Shown: positions 24,737 through 33,933, numbered from the stretch's first letter. The stretch: DNA of 64,000 nt from Arthrobacter sp. PGP41 (GCF_002953935.1 NZ_CP026514.1:1984001-2048000), one strand, 5' to 3'. Numbers and translations are program-made. Notes: generated by a model from the sequence alone, not told the origin.

Positions 24737-26242
24737 TTACGCGAGCTGCGTGACCTGGAGGCTGGTGATGGTTGCCGCGCCGCCGACGGCGTAGACGGCG
24801 AGGTCGGTGCTTGTCTCGGCCGGGAAGATCAGTTCGGTCATGGTGACCTGGCCGTCCTGGGCGAAGACTTCAACGGAACAGCGGTCCACGAAGATCGTGA
24901 GGTCGTAGGAGGCCGCCGTTGTCTGGATGGGGGCGGTGTCGATGGAGGGGAAGGATGCGTGGAATCCTGTCTGTCCTGATTCGCGCCGATCGACGAACAG
25001 CTTGCCTTCAACGGGACGGATGCCGACGCGAGTTCCCTTCAGGCCGTCTCCGCGCAGGATGAGGCCGAATTCCTCTGCGCTTCCGGGGGTGAAGCTGACG
25101 TCGATGCGCTGGATGGTGCCGGCCGCGTCCGCCAGGACCTGCACGCCGTCGTGAATGGTGGTGTCGGCGAGGCGGAACTGCTCCGTGTCAGCCAGGGCAG
25201 TCCAATCGCCTGCGGGTTGCTGGATCAGTGACAGCTTTCCGTCGTTGGTCTGGAGGGTGATTTCGCGGGCGAGGCTCATGGGGCTGCGCCAGGGCGTGGT
25301 GGGGATGTGGTTGGCGTATTCCCAGTTGTTCATCCAGGCGATCATGAGGCGGCGGTCCTCCGGGGCGTCGCTGAAGGAGACGGCGGCGTAGTAGTCCCGG
25401 CCCCAGTCCAGCCACTGGTATTCGCCCAGCCGGCCGGGGTCCTGGGGGCCTTCGGTGACGGTGGTGGCGGAGGTGAAGGTGGTGCCGTCGAAGTCGCCGA
25501 TGAAGTATTGGCCGGCTGAGCCGTTGTTGGGTCCGCCGGGGTTGAGGTTGACGGTGAGGACCCATTTGAGGTTGTCCGGGTCGCCGTCCACCGGGAGCGG
25601 GAAAAGGTCGGGGCATTCCCAGATGCCGCCGGTGGCGTTTGCGGGGCCGAAGGTGCTCAGGAGTTCCCAGTTCTTCAGGTCTCGGGATTTGTAGAGGACT
25701 ACCTGGAAGTCTGTGGCTTCGACGGCGGCCATCACCCAGTAGCTGTCCGCGCCGCCGTCGTACCGGATGACTTTGGGGTCGCGGAACTCGGCGGATGCGC
25801 GGCTAAGTACGGGGTTGCCTGGGTGTTTTATCCAGGTGTAGCCGCCGTCGATGCTGTAGGCCAGGGATTGGGCCTGGATACCCTCATGCACGGAGCCGGG
25901 TTTGTAGGCGCTGGTGTAGATGGCCACGAGGGGGGCGACGGTCTCGGTGCCGAAGCCGGTGGTGTTGTCGCGGTCAAAGACGATGCTGCCGGAAAAGATG
26001 TCTTCGTATTCGTCGCAGGCGATGGCCACGGGGTGTTCGGTCCAGGTCAGCAAATCGGTGGAGGTTGCGTGTCCCCAGGACATGTTGCCCCAGACGTTTC
26101 CCAGCGGGTTGTTCTGGTAATAGAGGTGGTAGACGCCGTCGTGGAAAATCAGGCCGTTGGGGTCATTAAGCCAGGTGTTCCGGGCTGCGTAGTGCAGGGC
26201 GGGGCGGAAGGTCTCGGCTGTCGTGGCGGTCGCGGCAGTCAT
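24737..26242 (-). CDS. Glycoside hydrolase family 32 (levanase/fructosidase)
   Basis: 501 aa. The GH32 catalytic triad is intact: Asp27 in WLNDPNG (nucleophile), Asp155 in FRDPK (transition-state stabiliser) and Glu209 in WECPDLF (acid/base). The N-terminal five-bladed propeller is followed by a C-terminal beta-sandwich (about 340-500, VLADAAGTIQRIDVSF and CSVEVFAQDG). No signal peptide, so it probably cleaves imported fructo-oligosaccharide or sucrose-type substrates in the cytoplasm. Fructan beta-fructosidase versus sucrose hydrolase is not decidable by eye. Confidence 0.9.
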   Translation of the reverse strand: MTAATATTAETFRPALHYAARNTWLNDPNGLIFHDGVYHLYYQNNPLGNVWGNMSWGHATSTDLLTWTEHPVAIACDEYEDIFSGSIVFDRDNTTGFGTETVAPLVAIYTSAYKPGSVHEGIQAQSLAYSIDGGYTWIKHPGNPVLSRASAEFRDPKVIRYDGGADSYWVMAAVEATDFQVVLYKSRDLKNWELLSTFGPANATGGIWECPDLFPLPVDGDPDNLKWVLTVNLNPGGPNNGSAGQYFIGDFDGTTFTSATTVTEGPQDPGRLGEYQWLDWGRDYYAAVSFSDAPEDRRLMIAWMNNWEYANHIPTTPWRSPMSLAREITLQTNDGKLSLIQQPAGDWTALADTEQFRLADTTIHDGVQVLADAAGTIQRIDVSFTPGSAEEFGLILRGDGLKGTRVGIRPVEGKLFVDRRESGQTGFHASFPSIDTAPIQTTAASYDLTIFVDRCSVEVFAQDGQVTMTELIFPAETSTDLAVYAVGGAATITSLQVTQLA

Positions 26243-26326
26243 GAAGGTGGCGTCTCATTTCTTGGCAGGTCTGGTTCTCTGCGGGTCCTTTGTGGGAAGG
26301 CCTGCAGGTGGATGAGTGGGGCGGGT

Positions 26327-26355
26327 GGGGCCCGGCGCGGGCAGCGCCGGGCCCC
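26327..26355 (-). promoter_or_regulatory. Intra-operon hairpin after the binding-protein gene
   Basis: A perfect 11-bp stem GGGGCCCGGCG / CGCCGGGCCCC with a 7-base loop lies just after the solute-binding-protein stop and before GH32. It has the same position and form as the hairpin at 19352 in the other ABC operon. Confidence 0.6.
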
Positions 26356-26371
26356 AGCCGTTTGTCGGGAG

Positions 26372-27979
26372 CTAGGAGTTCTTCTTGTAGCGGTCGTAGG
26401 CCTGCTGGTAGACCTCGATCATTTTGTCGACGCCGACGTTCTTGAGCTGGGAGACGTAACCGTCCCATTCCTGCTCGATGCCTCCGGAGACGATCCACTT
26501 GGCCATGTTCTGCTTGACCAAAGACGAAACGTCGGTCTGGATGGTGCTGATCTGCTGGAGTTCCTCGTTGGAGAGGGCCACCGGGGGGTAGCCGTCGTTG
26601 CCGGCGAAGGGCTTGTAGATCTCCACAACGGTTTTCTGCCGTTCCGCTGCCCGCGGTTCAGGTGCGACGACGGTTTTGAAGTTCTCGGCAGTGTTGGCCT
26701 TCGGGCCGCCGGGAGCGACCTTCTGGCGGCGTTCGCCTTCGCTGGTTCCGGCCGGAGCAGGGATCTGGGTCAGCAGGCCGCTGGCATCTTTTTGCAGGGT
26801 CTCGCCGATGGGTCCCCAGTTGGCCTGGGCGGACTGGATGGGGTCGTAGAGGTTGTCGGCCCAGCGCATGGTTGCGGCCGGGTATTTGTTGTTCCGGGTG
26901 ATGGCGAAGGCGCCGCGGGCGATTTCCTGGTTGTTGGACTGGCTGGCGGTCCGCTTGCCGTCCACGCCTTCGAGCACGGGGACCAGGGCGTAGTTGTTGG
27001 CGCGGTCTGCGCCGACCATTTCGGGGATTTCCCACCAGACGAAGGAGCCGAGGTTCTCCTGCGCGGCCTTGCCTTTTGCCAGGTAGGCCTTGTCGTCCTG
27101 GGAGAAGGACTCGGGGTCGATCAGGCCTTCCTGGTACCACTCATGCAGGGTCTGAATGGCCTTTTTGTAGCCGTCCTGGGTGGCGGTGAAGATGACTTTG
27201 TCGTCCTGGACGATGCGGTGGTCCATGTTGTCCGGGACGCCGCCGAGGGCTGCGATCAGGTCGACGATGTCCCCGCACCAGGATCCTGGCATGAAGCTCA
27301 GCGGGATGGTTTTGCCGGTCCCGGAGGCGTCCTGGTTCTTGAAGGCCAACAGAGCATCGTGGAACTCGTCCACAGTTTTTGGCATCGGGATGTTGAGTTT
27401 TTTCAGCCAGGAGGTGTTGATGGCCATTGCGTGGGGGAACTGGACCAGGCCAAGTTCTTCGACGGAGGGCAGGGAGTAGATGTGCCCGTCCGAGGAGGTG
27501 ATGGCTGCCTTGATGTCGGGCCGTTCGGCGAGCAGCTTGGAGAGGTTGGGGGCGTTCTTTTCGATCAGGGACTCGAGCGGAATGAGGGTGCCGCTGGCGG
27601 AGTAGGTGGCGATTTCCGCGTCGGTGAGGCCTGTGTTGAAGAACGCATCCGGCAGGTCACCGCTTGCGAGGAGGAGGTTCTTCTTTTCCTGGAAGACCGT
27701 TTCGGGCAGGTTTTCCCAGTTGACGTGGATGTTGGTGGCTTTTTCCCATTCCTTCACCACAGTCATGGTGTTGTAGTCCGGGGCCAGGGCGGTTTTGGTG
27801 CCGGAGAATGTCAGGTCCAGTTGCTTGCTGACGATCGGGAAGCCTGTTTCCTGGAAACCGAAGTCAGCGGAGGCGTCTTTGATCTCCGTGGTGCCGGAGC
27901 CGCCGCCGGAGCAGGCGGTGAACGTCAATGTTCCGGCCAGGATGGCGCCGAGGGCGGCGTATTTGCGGCTGAATGCCAT
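26372..27979 (-). CDS. Extracellular solute-binding lipoprotein (LipO-like)
   Basis: 535 aa from the ATG at 27979, where AAAAGGA has proper spacing; the ATG two codons earlier touches the ribosome site. Lipoprotein signal with lipobox FTAC (Cys23). Large binding-protein fold of the type paired with LplB/YtcP permeases (HVNWENLPETVFQEKKNLLLASGDLPDAF, YALVPVLEG). Presumed to bind fructo-oligosaccharide, given GH32 and the kinase downstream. Confidence 0.88.
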   Translation of the reverse strand: MAFSRKYAALGAILAGTLTFTACSGGGSGTTEIKDASADFGFQETGFPIVSKQLDLTFSGTKTALAPDYNTMTVVKEWEKATNIHVNWENLPETVFQEKKNLLLASGDLPDAFFNTGLTDAEIATYSASGTLIPLESLIEKNAPNLSKLLAERPDIKAAITSSDGHIYSLPSVEELGLVQFPHAMAINTSWLKKLNIPMPKTVDEFHDALLAFKNQDASGTGKTIPLSFMPGSWCGDIVDLIAALGGVPDNMDHRIVQDDKVIFTATQDGYKKAIQTLHEWYQEGLIDPESFSQDDKAYLAKGKAAQENLGSFVWWEIPEMVGADRANNYALVPVLEGVDGKRTASQSNNQEIARGAFAITRNNKYPAATMRWADNLYDPIQSAQANWGPIGETLQKDASGLLTQIPAPAGTSEGERRQKVAPGGPKANTAENFKTVVAPEPRAAERQKTVVEIYKPFAGNDGYPPVALSNEELQQISTIQTDVSSLVKQNMAKWIVSGGIEQEWDGYVSQLKNVGVDKMIEVYQQAYDRYKKNS

Positions 27980-28053
27980 GGTCATTCCTTTTCTGAGGTG
28001 GTTGTGTGCTGACTGCCCGCGGCGGGTGCCTGGGCGGTGGTGCTGGGGAGGGG

Positions 28054-29013
28054 CTATTTGACGGCGCCGATCATGGCGCCTTTGGTGAAGTGCTTCTGCA
28101 TGAATGGCAGTGCGATCATGAGGGGCAGGCTTGAGACGACGATCATGGCGTACTTGGTGAGCTCTGCGATCCGTTGCGCTGCGGCATAGGATGCGATGTC
28201 TCCGCCGGTGGTTCCGGTGGATGAGACGTCTGACTGGATAAGGATGTTGCGCAGGACGAGCTGCAGCGGGTATTTGGTGTCGTCATTGAGGAAGATCAGG
28301 GCGTCAAAGAACGAGTTCCAGTGCGCCACGACGTGGATCATGATCATGAGCATGATCAGGGGTTTGGAGAGGGGGAGCACCATTTTGAAGAAGAACTTGA
28401 AGTCGGTTGCTCCGTCCATCTGGGCCGCTTCGCGTAGTTCGTTGGGGATGGTGTGTTCGAAGAAGGATCTGGCGATGATCAGGTTCCAGACGCCGACGGC
28501 TCCTGGCAGAACAACTGCCCAGACGGTGTCGAGCATGCCGAGGTCCCGGACCACGAGGTACTTGGTGATGAGTCCGCCGTCGAAGAACATGGTGATGACG
28601 AACAGGAGCATCAGGATTTTTCGGCCGGGCATGTCTTTGCGGGACAGGGCGTAGGCGCCGCAGAGGATGGTGCTGACGCTGACGGCGGTGCCCAGCACGG
28701 TGTACACAAGGGTGTTGGCCAGGCCGTTCCAGATCCTGCTGTCGGCGAAAATCCGTTCGTACCCCTCGGTGGTGATGCCCGATGGCAGGAGCCACACTTT
28801 TCCTTCGTAGACGGCGTTCGGGTCGCTGATGGAGGCGATGACGATGAAGTACAGGGGGTATACCACCGCCAGGATGGACAGCAGGAGGACGACGGTGGCG
28901 GCGATGCTGAAGGCCCGGTCACCGTATCGATCCCGCAGCGGTCGTTTAGGCCGGACCCGGTTGACGGTTCGGGCCGGGGTGTCGGTAGGGCGGGGGTTGG
29001 TTGTCAGAGACAT
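28054..29013 (-). CDS. Sugar ABC transporter permease (YtcP-like)
   Basis: 319 aa from the ATG at 29013, seven bases after the preceding permease stop; the upstream frame to 29070 overlaps that gene. It has membrane segments from about residue 35, an EAA-type loop (LREAAQMDGATDFKFFFKMVLPLSKP) and the C-terminal FMQKHFTKGAMIGAVK tail typical of YtcP partners. Confidence 0.89.
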   Translation of the reverse strand: MSLTTNPRPTDTPARTVNRVRPKRPLRDRYGDRAFSIAATVVLLLSILAVVYPLYFIVIASISDPNAVYEGKVWLLPSGITTEGYERIFADSRIWNGLANTLVYTVLGTAVSVSTILCGAYALSRKDMPGRKILMLLFVITMFFDGGLITKYLVVRDLGMLDTVWAVVLPGAVGVWNLIIARSFFEHTIPNELREAAQMDGATDFKFFFKMVLPLSKPLIMLMIMIHVVAHWNSFFDALIFLNDDTKYPLQLVLRNILIQSDVSSTGTTGGDIASYAAAQRIAELTKYAMIVVSSLPLMIALPFMQKHFTKGAMIGAVK

Positions 29014-29020
29014 ATCGGCA

Positions 29021-29995
29021 TCACCACAGGGTCGCTTGGTTGGCCCGGCGCGCAATCGTGTTGAAGACAAGCAGCAGCGCCAGGTTGAGGAGGGAGTTGA
29101 ACAGGCCGATGGCGGCCGAATAGCTGAACTGCGCCTGCTGCAGGCCCGCGTGGTAGACGTACGTCTGGATGATCTCCGAGGATGAGATGTTCAACGGCGT
29201 CTGCATCAGCAGCGCCTTCTCAAACCCGACGTTGAGCAGGTTGCCGATGGCCAGGATGAACAGGATGGTCACCACGGGCATGATGCCGGGAAGGTCGATG
29301 TGCCGGATGCGCTGGAGTTTGGACGCGCCATCCACCTTGGCCGCGTCATGCAGCGCAGGATCGATGGCTGCCAGGGCCGCAAGGTAAACGATCATCGAGA
29401 AGCCGGCGTTCTGCCAGACATCGGAGATCACGTAGACGGGACGGAACCATTCAGGGGAGCCCATAAAGAAGACGGGCTCCCCGCCGGCGAGCTGGATGGC
29501 GTTGTTCACCAGGCCGGACCGGGGGGAGAGGAGGACGAACATGATGCCCACCACCACGACTGTCGAGATGAACGCGGGCGAGTAGAGCACGGTCTGGGTG
29601 AACTTCTTGAACTTCTCGCTTTGCAGTTGGTTGACCAGCAGCGCGAGGATGATCGGGATGGGGAAAGCCACCAGCAGTCCGAGGATGGCGATCCACAGCG
29701 TGTTGCCGACCACCTGGCCGAACTGGTAGGAGTTTACGAACCTGACGAAGTGGGTCAGGCCCGCCCAGGGGCTGTCCGTGAACCCGTCCACCGGGTTGTA
29801 GTTTTTGAACGCTATCTGCACGCCGTACATCGGCCAGTATTTAAAGACCAGGATGTAGATGACAGCCGGGGCTAGTAATACGTATAACTGCCAGGCACGG
29901 GAAATTCTCTTGAGGCGGAGCGAAAGAGAATTTTTCCGCTGCGGCAACGGTGCCGCAGCTGGACCGCCGCGTCGGGCCGGGATAGTGCGGCTCAT
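29021..29995 (-). CDS. Sugar ABC transporter permease (LplB-like)
   Basis: 324 aa with six membrane segments: WQLYVLLAPAVIYILVFKYWPMYGVQIAFKNY at the start and the EAA-type loop DAAKVDGASKLQRIRHIDLPGIMP. Its start overlaps the LacI stop by four bases (ATGA), so regulator and transporter are co-translated. No ATPase gene is present in the operon. Confidence 0.89.
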   Translation of the reverse strand: MSRTIPARRGGPAAAPLPQRKNSLSLRLKRISRAWQLYVLLAPAVIYILVFKYWPMYGVQIAFKNYNPVDGFTDSPWAGLTHFVRFVNSYQFGQVVGNTLWIAILGLLVAFPIPIILALLVNQLQSEKFKKFTQTVLYSPAFISTVVVVGIMFVLLSPRSGLVNNAIQLAGGEPVFFMGSPEWFRPVYVISDVWQNAGFSMIVYLAALAAIDPALHDAAKVDGASKLQRIRHIDLPGIMPVVTILFILAIGNLLNVGFEKALLMQTPLNISSSEIIQTYVYHAGLQQAQFSYSAAIGLFNSLLNLALLLVFNTIARRANQATLW

Positions 29996-31035
29996 GGCAT
30001 CTCCTTGGGATGGGTCACTGAGTTCCGTTCGATCAGGGGGCAGTCCATGAGCTCGACCCGGCCATCGGGTTCCGCATCCTGGAGGATCAGTTCGACCGCG
30101 CGCCGGCCCATGGCGACGAACGGCAATTCAAAGGTGGTCAGGCCCGGCCGGAGGAACGGTGCCAACGTCGCCTGGTTATCGAAGCCAACAATGGACACGT
30201 CCCCGGGAATCGAAAGGCGCAGGTCGGACACCGCCTGGTAGGCGCCCCAGGCACCGCGGTCGTTCGCGCAGAAAATCGCGGTGGGCGGTTTGCCGGAGGT
30301 CAACAGCTCCATCGCGTTCCTGTAGCCGTCTTCCTCGCCGCCTCCGCCGAAGCGGACAAGGTCCGGATCCAGTTCCAGCCCTGCTTCCTCAAGAGCTTTC
30401 CGGTAACCGTCGTAACGGCCGACGGCGGCCGGGAGCCCGCTTTCAAGACTCTCGATATTGATCAACGCGATTCGGGAATGCCCCGCCGCAAGCAACCGGC
30501 GAGTGGCCGCGTATCCGCCCTTGACTTCGTCGGGAGCGACACTGGCAACCCGTCCCGCCCGGTCCTGGGAATTCAGCACAACGGATCGGACATCCGTCAG
30601 GGCCTCCGGAACATCCAAGCGCCGGTGATACATGCCGGCGTAAACCACTCCTGCAACCTTGTAGGAGAGCATTGCGTCCAGGGACGCGGCCTCAAGCTCC
30701 TTGTCGCCGCCGGTATTGACGGTCAGCAGAAGGAGCCCGTCCTCCCACGCCCGCTGCTGCGCACCCTCGATAATGGCGCCGGCAAAAGGAGTGGTGGCAA
30801 CGGTATCGCCGATGAACCCGATCATGCCTGCCACGCCTTCACGGAGGGTCTTGGCGTGGGCGTTGGTCCGATAGCCCAACCGGTTCACGGCATCCCGGAC
30901 CTTCTTGCGGGTCTCCTCCGAGAACCGTGACCCGGAGGCCGAGTTCAGCACCAAGGAAACCGTAGCCTGCGACACGCCTGCGGCGGCAGCCACGTCGTGC
31001 ATCGTCGGTCCGGACTTCGGCCGCGTTCCAGCCAT
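29992..31035 (-). CDS. LacI-family repressor of the fructan module
   Basis: 347 aa from the ATG at 31035 with GAGGAGG at 6-base spacing; the frame upstream to 31116 contains the operator. Helix-turn-helix TMHDVAAAAGVSQATVSLVLN, ligand domain with MIGFIGDTVATTPF and DVSIVGFDNQATLAPF. First gene of the operon LacI-permease-permease-binding protein-GH32-kinase, so it is autoregulated and likely induced by fructose or a fructo-oligosaccharide. Confidence 0.9.
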   Translation of the reverse strand: MAGTRPKSGPTMHDVAAAAGVSQATVSLVLNSASGSRFSEETRKKVRDAVNRLGYRTNAHAKTLREGVAGMIGFIGDTVATTPFAGAIIEGAQQRAWEDGLLLLTVNTGGDKELEAASLDAMLSYKVAGVVYAGMYHRRLDVPEALTDVRSVVLNSQDRAGRVASVAPDEVKGGYAATRRLLAAGHSRIALINIESLESGLPAAVGRYDGYRKALEEAGLELDPDLVRFGGGGEEDGYRNAMELLTSGKPPTAIFCANDRGAWGAYQAVSDLRLSIPGDVSIVGFDNQATLAPFLRPGLTTFELPFVAMGRRAVELILQDAEPDGRVELMDCPLIERNSVTHPKEMP

Positions 31036-31066
31036 GGGCGCCTCCTCGAGCCGGTAAGTTTGTTGG

Positions 31067-31080
31067 GTTATGCGTATAAC
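31067..31080. promoter_or_regulatory. Candidate LacI operator of the fructan operon
   Basis: GTTATGCGTATAAC has 5-bp inverted arms around a CG-containing centre and lies 32 bases upstream of the LacI start. A 12-of-14 match, GTAATACGTATAAC, lies inside the first permease gene at 29875-29888 and could be an auxiliary site. Confidence 0.5.
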
Positions 31081-31139
31081 TTCGGTAACTCTAGCGTGTG
31101 TCACACGGAGCGTCAATAGAAGGAATTTGACCTACGGAA

Positions 31140-31560
31140 TCACATACACCTGATTGCCTGCGCAGAGCCCTTGCAAGAGTGGGCGACTGTGGAGCTGAGC
31201 GTTTTGCGGATAACTGCCACGACTAAGCGGTGCAGGCCTACTACGGGACCCGACCTGTCGAATGCAGGGCCGTCGGCGTGGATGTCCCGGGAGGCGTTGA
31301 CCAGGTGCGCATCAGCCAGGTCCGGTCCGTCAACGGACCGGCCCTCCACCCGTATTAGCCTTGCTTGGCTGTTTCCCAACACCCTGCAGGTCACCGCCAC
31401 GGGAACACCGTCGGCGGCAAGATCCGTGACCAGCGGACCCCGTCACCGCGTAGATCTGATCCAGAATCTCGCCTTCGCGGCTTTGGAAGCACGGCGGTAT
31501 TCCGTGCTGACCTACTACCCGCCGGCGTCCGCCCCGCCTTTAAGCTCAGGACTCGAGTCG
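31140..31560 (-). pseudogene. Possible degenerate coding remnant
   Basis: The leftward strand shows a protein-like reading GPLVTDLAADGVPVAVTCRV continuing LGNSQARLIRVEGRSVDGPDL to a stop at 31140. It is preceded, in another frame, by SREGEILDQIYAVTG, as if one gene had been broken by a frameshift near 31445. No start or family can be assigned. No other gene is visible in 31081-31589. Confidence 0.3.
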
Positions 31561-31589
31561 AAGGCGCGTGCAGACCGTTGAAGGTGACA

Positions 31590-31604
31590 GTACCGGTTTG
31601 GTAC
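31590..31604. promoter_or_regulatory. Inverted repeat before the toxin-antitoxin pair
   Basis: GTACC-GGTTT-GGTAC lies 15 bases before the antitoxin start, where toxin-antitoxin autoregulators of the ribbon-helix-helix class normally bind. Confidence 0.45.
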
Positions 31605-31619
31605 CATAAGGGGATGGCT

Positions 31620-31820
31620 ATGAATCTCCGTGTCCCTGAAGACCTCGATCGGCGGCTGGAGAAGTTGGCTGCTGAGGAACATACGTCCAAGTCCGCGCTT
31701 CTGTTGCAGGGGGCAGAGTTGGTTCTGCAGCGCCACGCGCGCCGGCGTGAAATCAGCGCAGGTCTTGATTTTGTTATGAGTCATGACGCTGATCTGCTGA
31801 AGCGCCTTGAAGACGCGTGA
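31620..31820 (+). CDS. Ribbon-helix-helix antitoxin
   Basis: 66 aa from the ATG at 31620 (AAGGGG 7 bases upstream; another ATG six bases earlier is possible). The N-terminal MNLRVPEDLDRRLEKLAAEEHTSKSALLLQGAELVL is a ribbon-helix-helix DNA-binding unit, and the C-terminal tail (FVMSHDADLLKRLEDA) would wrap the toxin. It overlaps the toxin gene by four bases. Expected to neutralise the Doc-like toxin and repress the operon. Confidence 0.82.
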   Translation: MNLRVPEDLDRRLEKLAAEEHTSKSALLLQGAELVLQRHARRREISAGLDFVMSHDADLLKRLEDA

Positions 31821-32185
31821 CAGCGTACCTGGACATTGAGGATGCCCTTCAGGTAGTTGATCGGTACGGCTTCCATATCCGTGATGTCGGGTTGTTGGCC
31901 TCAGCATTGGTCAGGCCGGCTACGACTGTCCTGGGCGCGGAAGCCTATCCGGAGCTCGCGGTGAAGGCGGCAGCCTTGTTGGAGTCGGTCGCCCGGTTCC
32001 ATCCACTCATTGACGGCAACAAACGGACGGCTTGGACGCTCATGGTGCTGCTGCTGTGGATCAACGGTCACCGGCATGACTTCACCACGGATGAAGGCTT
32101 CGACCTCGTCGTCGGAGTCGCCGCGGGCGCTATCGACCTGCCGAACGCTGCCGCCGAGATTTCCAGGCATCTGGTGCCCCGATAG
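31817..32185 (+). CDS. Doc/Fic-family toxin
   Basis: 122 aa with the Fic core HPLIDGNKRTAW (from His62), a short Doc-like length and the N-terminal helix DALQVVDRYGFHIRDVGLLASAL. Doc toxins phosphorylate elongation factor Tu and stop translation. It starts inside the antitoxin stop (ATGA overlap). The pairing with an RHH rather than a Phd antitoxin is less usual. The stop lies only 24 bases before repeat copy C. Confidence 0.86.
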   Translation: MTAYLDIEDALQVVDRYGFHIRDVGLLASALVRPATTVLGAEAYPELAVKAAALLESVARFHPLIDGNKRTAWTLMVLLLWINGHRHDFTTDEGFDLVVGVAAGAIDLPNAAAEISRHLVPR

Positions 32186-32209
32186 TCCCTCCAGCGCCCC
32201 CGGAAGGGG

Positions 32210-32707
32210 GTGTGGACATTGTCCACACTTTGGGCTTCGGACTGGGTAGTAGGTCGGTCGGACTGCCTCGGATTCCGCATGTTTCCGTGCGTTCCCAGTG
32301 TTTTCGAGGCCGGGAAGACAGTTCGAGTCCCACCTCGGGCACGCATTACCCTTCGTCAGAGGGGTTTTTGCTTTAACGTGTTGACATGGCTTGTGGTGGC
32401 GTCCCTCTGACGCTAGATGCGCGGGCTGTGGCCTGGCTGCCGCGGAGCCTATTCAGGTGTGTGGGGTGGCGGGCTCAAGTCCATGGCTAATGGGCCTTCC
32501 GCCTGCTGTCGTGGGGTTGCGTGCTTCCTCGTTCCGGTACTGTTTGGTGGGCCCGGGGTGGCCTACACCTATTCATGTGCCGGGGGAGCGGTGACTACAT
32601 GACTGCGGGATTGCTGCCCGCGAGATATAAAAGCTGTATTGGGACGCCTTGCGAGAGCCCGGCGCCGGTGTTTGTCCTGCCAAAGTGGGTGTGGACAGTG
32701 TCCACAC
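32210..32707 (+). repeat. Dispersed ~500-bp repeat, copy C
   Basis: 498 bp bounded by two perfect palindromes, GTGTGGACATTGTCCACAC (32210-32228) and GTGTGGACAGTGTCCACAC (32689-32707). The invariant block is at 32321-32342. The conserved stem is the longest of the four: CGTCAGAGGG / CCCTCTGACG (32354-32363 with 32403-32412). A CCCCC-GGAA-GGGGG hairpin abuts the left end (32197-32210). Closest to copy B. Confidence 0.9.
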
Positions 32708-33157
32708 CTATATTTGCTTTTCTGCAATTGCCGGAACCGTGTTCGAGCAGCTGCTCCCAGATTTTGCGGTCCTCCGCGCTGAGCTGAGTCGAGGAGCAGA
32801 TGTAACCGTACAGTGTCGTAAAGCTGTACATGGACATGCCAGCTGGATCGCTCGGCCCTCCGTTTGGAGAGCGGCGGAAGGCAAAGGGCTGCACGCAGCA
32901 GTTGGCTGAGGCCACTGGCCGGTCCTGGAAGTTCATAGGTGCAACACGTTCCCAGCAAAGGGTTCGACTCAGGCTGAGTTGTACTTCAAAGTCATCGGGC
33001 GTACTTGAGCAAGGTTTGCTCCAGGGCCCGGCATCTCAGCCTGACGTACCTAGCGCCGGAAGCTGTCGAAGCTAGGCGCAAAGAACGCCACGGACGGGTG
33101 AGAAGCTGTAGGTCGAAGACAACTCGTATACTGGCTATCTGCAAGGAAAGGCGTGAT
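32708..33157. other. Intergenic region with candidate GntR operator
   Basis: No supported gene. The leftward strand has a protein-like stretch (MYSFTTLYGYICSSTQLS) running into repeat C, too short to name. CTCGTATACTGGCT at 33123-33136, just before the GntR start, shares CTCGTATAC with 40103-40117. Confidence 0.4.
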
Positions 33158-33799
33158 GTGTCCCAGTTGACTCCCTCCAGCCAGTCGGCGCCAGAGACTG
33201 CCTATAACTGGTTAAGAAGCTACATAGCATCGCTGCCGCGGGATGCGGAGACGTTCCTCAATGAAGCTGTCTTAACTAAAGAAACGGGAACATCGCGCAC
33301 TCCAGTCCGTGAAGCGCTCCTTCGGCTTGAGGCAGAGGGATTTATCAAGAGGGTGCCTCATAAGGGAGCCTACGTCCCCCCGATATCTGACGCAGACGTC
33401 CGAGCGATCCTGCAGGCACGTTCGGTCGTGGAGAAGTGGGCCGTGTCGGGCTTGGACGACATGGTCGAAGGTCAGATCGATGCATTGCAGGGCCTGATTG
33501 ATCAGCAACGGGATGCTCAGGGTGATCCTGCCCGTTTCATTGAGCTTGATACAGAGTTCCACACCCTAATGGTGAGGGCAGCAGGTAATCCGATCCTCGC
33601 AGATTTCTATTCTTCCCTTCGGCAACGCCAGCTTCGGATAGGGGTACTGGCCGTCACAAAGGGACGCGGCCGGGCAGATCAGGTGCTGGGCGAACATCAG
33701 TCGATCGTTGATGCCCTTCGGGCACGCAACATTGAGTCGACGCATCAGGCGATTGATTCCCATTTGAAGTCGACTCGAGCAGCCATTGTTGGCTACTAA
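33158..33799 (+). CDS. GntR-family (FadR subfamily) regulator
   Basis: 213 aa from a GTG at 33158 with GGAAAGG upstream at 6-base spacing. N-terminal winged helix (ETAYNWLRSYIASLP, TGTSRTPVREALLRLEAEG, VPHKGAYVPP) and an all-helical FCD ligand domain (EKWAVSGLDDMVEGQ, FIELDTEFHTLMVRAAGNP). It is a close paralogue of the GntR at 37877, sharing nearly the whole DNA-binding domain. Probably one of two regulators of the flavin-monooxygenase module. Confidence 0.86.
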   Translation: MSQLTPSSQSAPETAYNWLRSYIASLPRDAETFLNEAVLTKETGTSRTPVREALLRLEAEGFIKRVPHKGAYVPPISDADVRAILQARSVVEKWAVSGLDDMVEGQIDALQGLIDQQRDAQGDPARFIELDTEFHTLMVRAAGNPILADFYSSLRQRQLRIGVLAVTKGRGRADQVLGEHQSIVDALRARNIESTHQAIDSHLKSTRAAIVGY

Positions 33800-33933
33800 C
33801 TCTTCATAGGGGAGCGGATCGGGCTGCACGGCTAAATGGCGATCACAATCGGCGATCATCGTGCCCGGAGTACGCGTCACGTTTGGTCCGGCGCGTTCCC
33901 GGCTGGTGCCAAGTTCGCCCAGAGATTAGGTGC

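Noticed and set aside
25823..28012. A 729-codon rightward frame over GH32 and the binding protein
   Set aside because: Antisense shadow of two clear genes, caused by GC-rich third positions; no family features.
31171..31581. A 136-residue rightward protein before the toxin-antitoxin pair
   Set aside because: The opposite strand reads more protein-like but is broken; the rightward frame lacks a ribosome site and any family resemblance.
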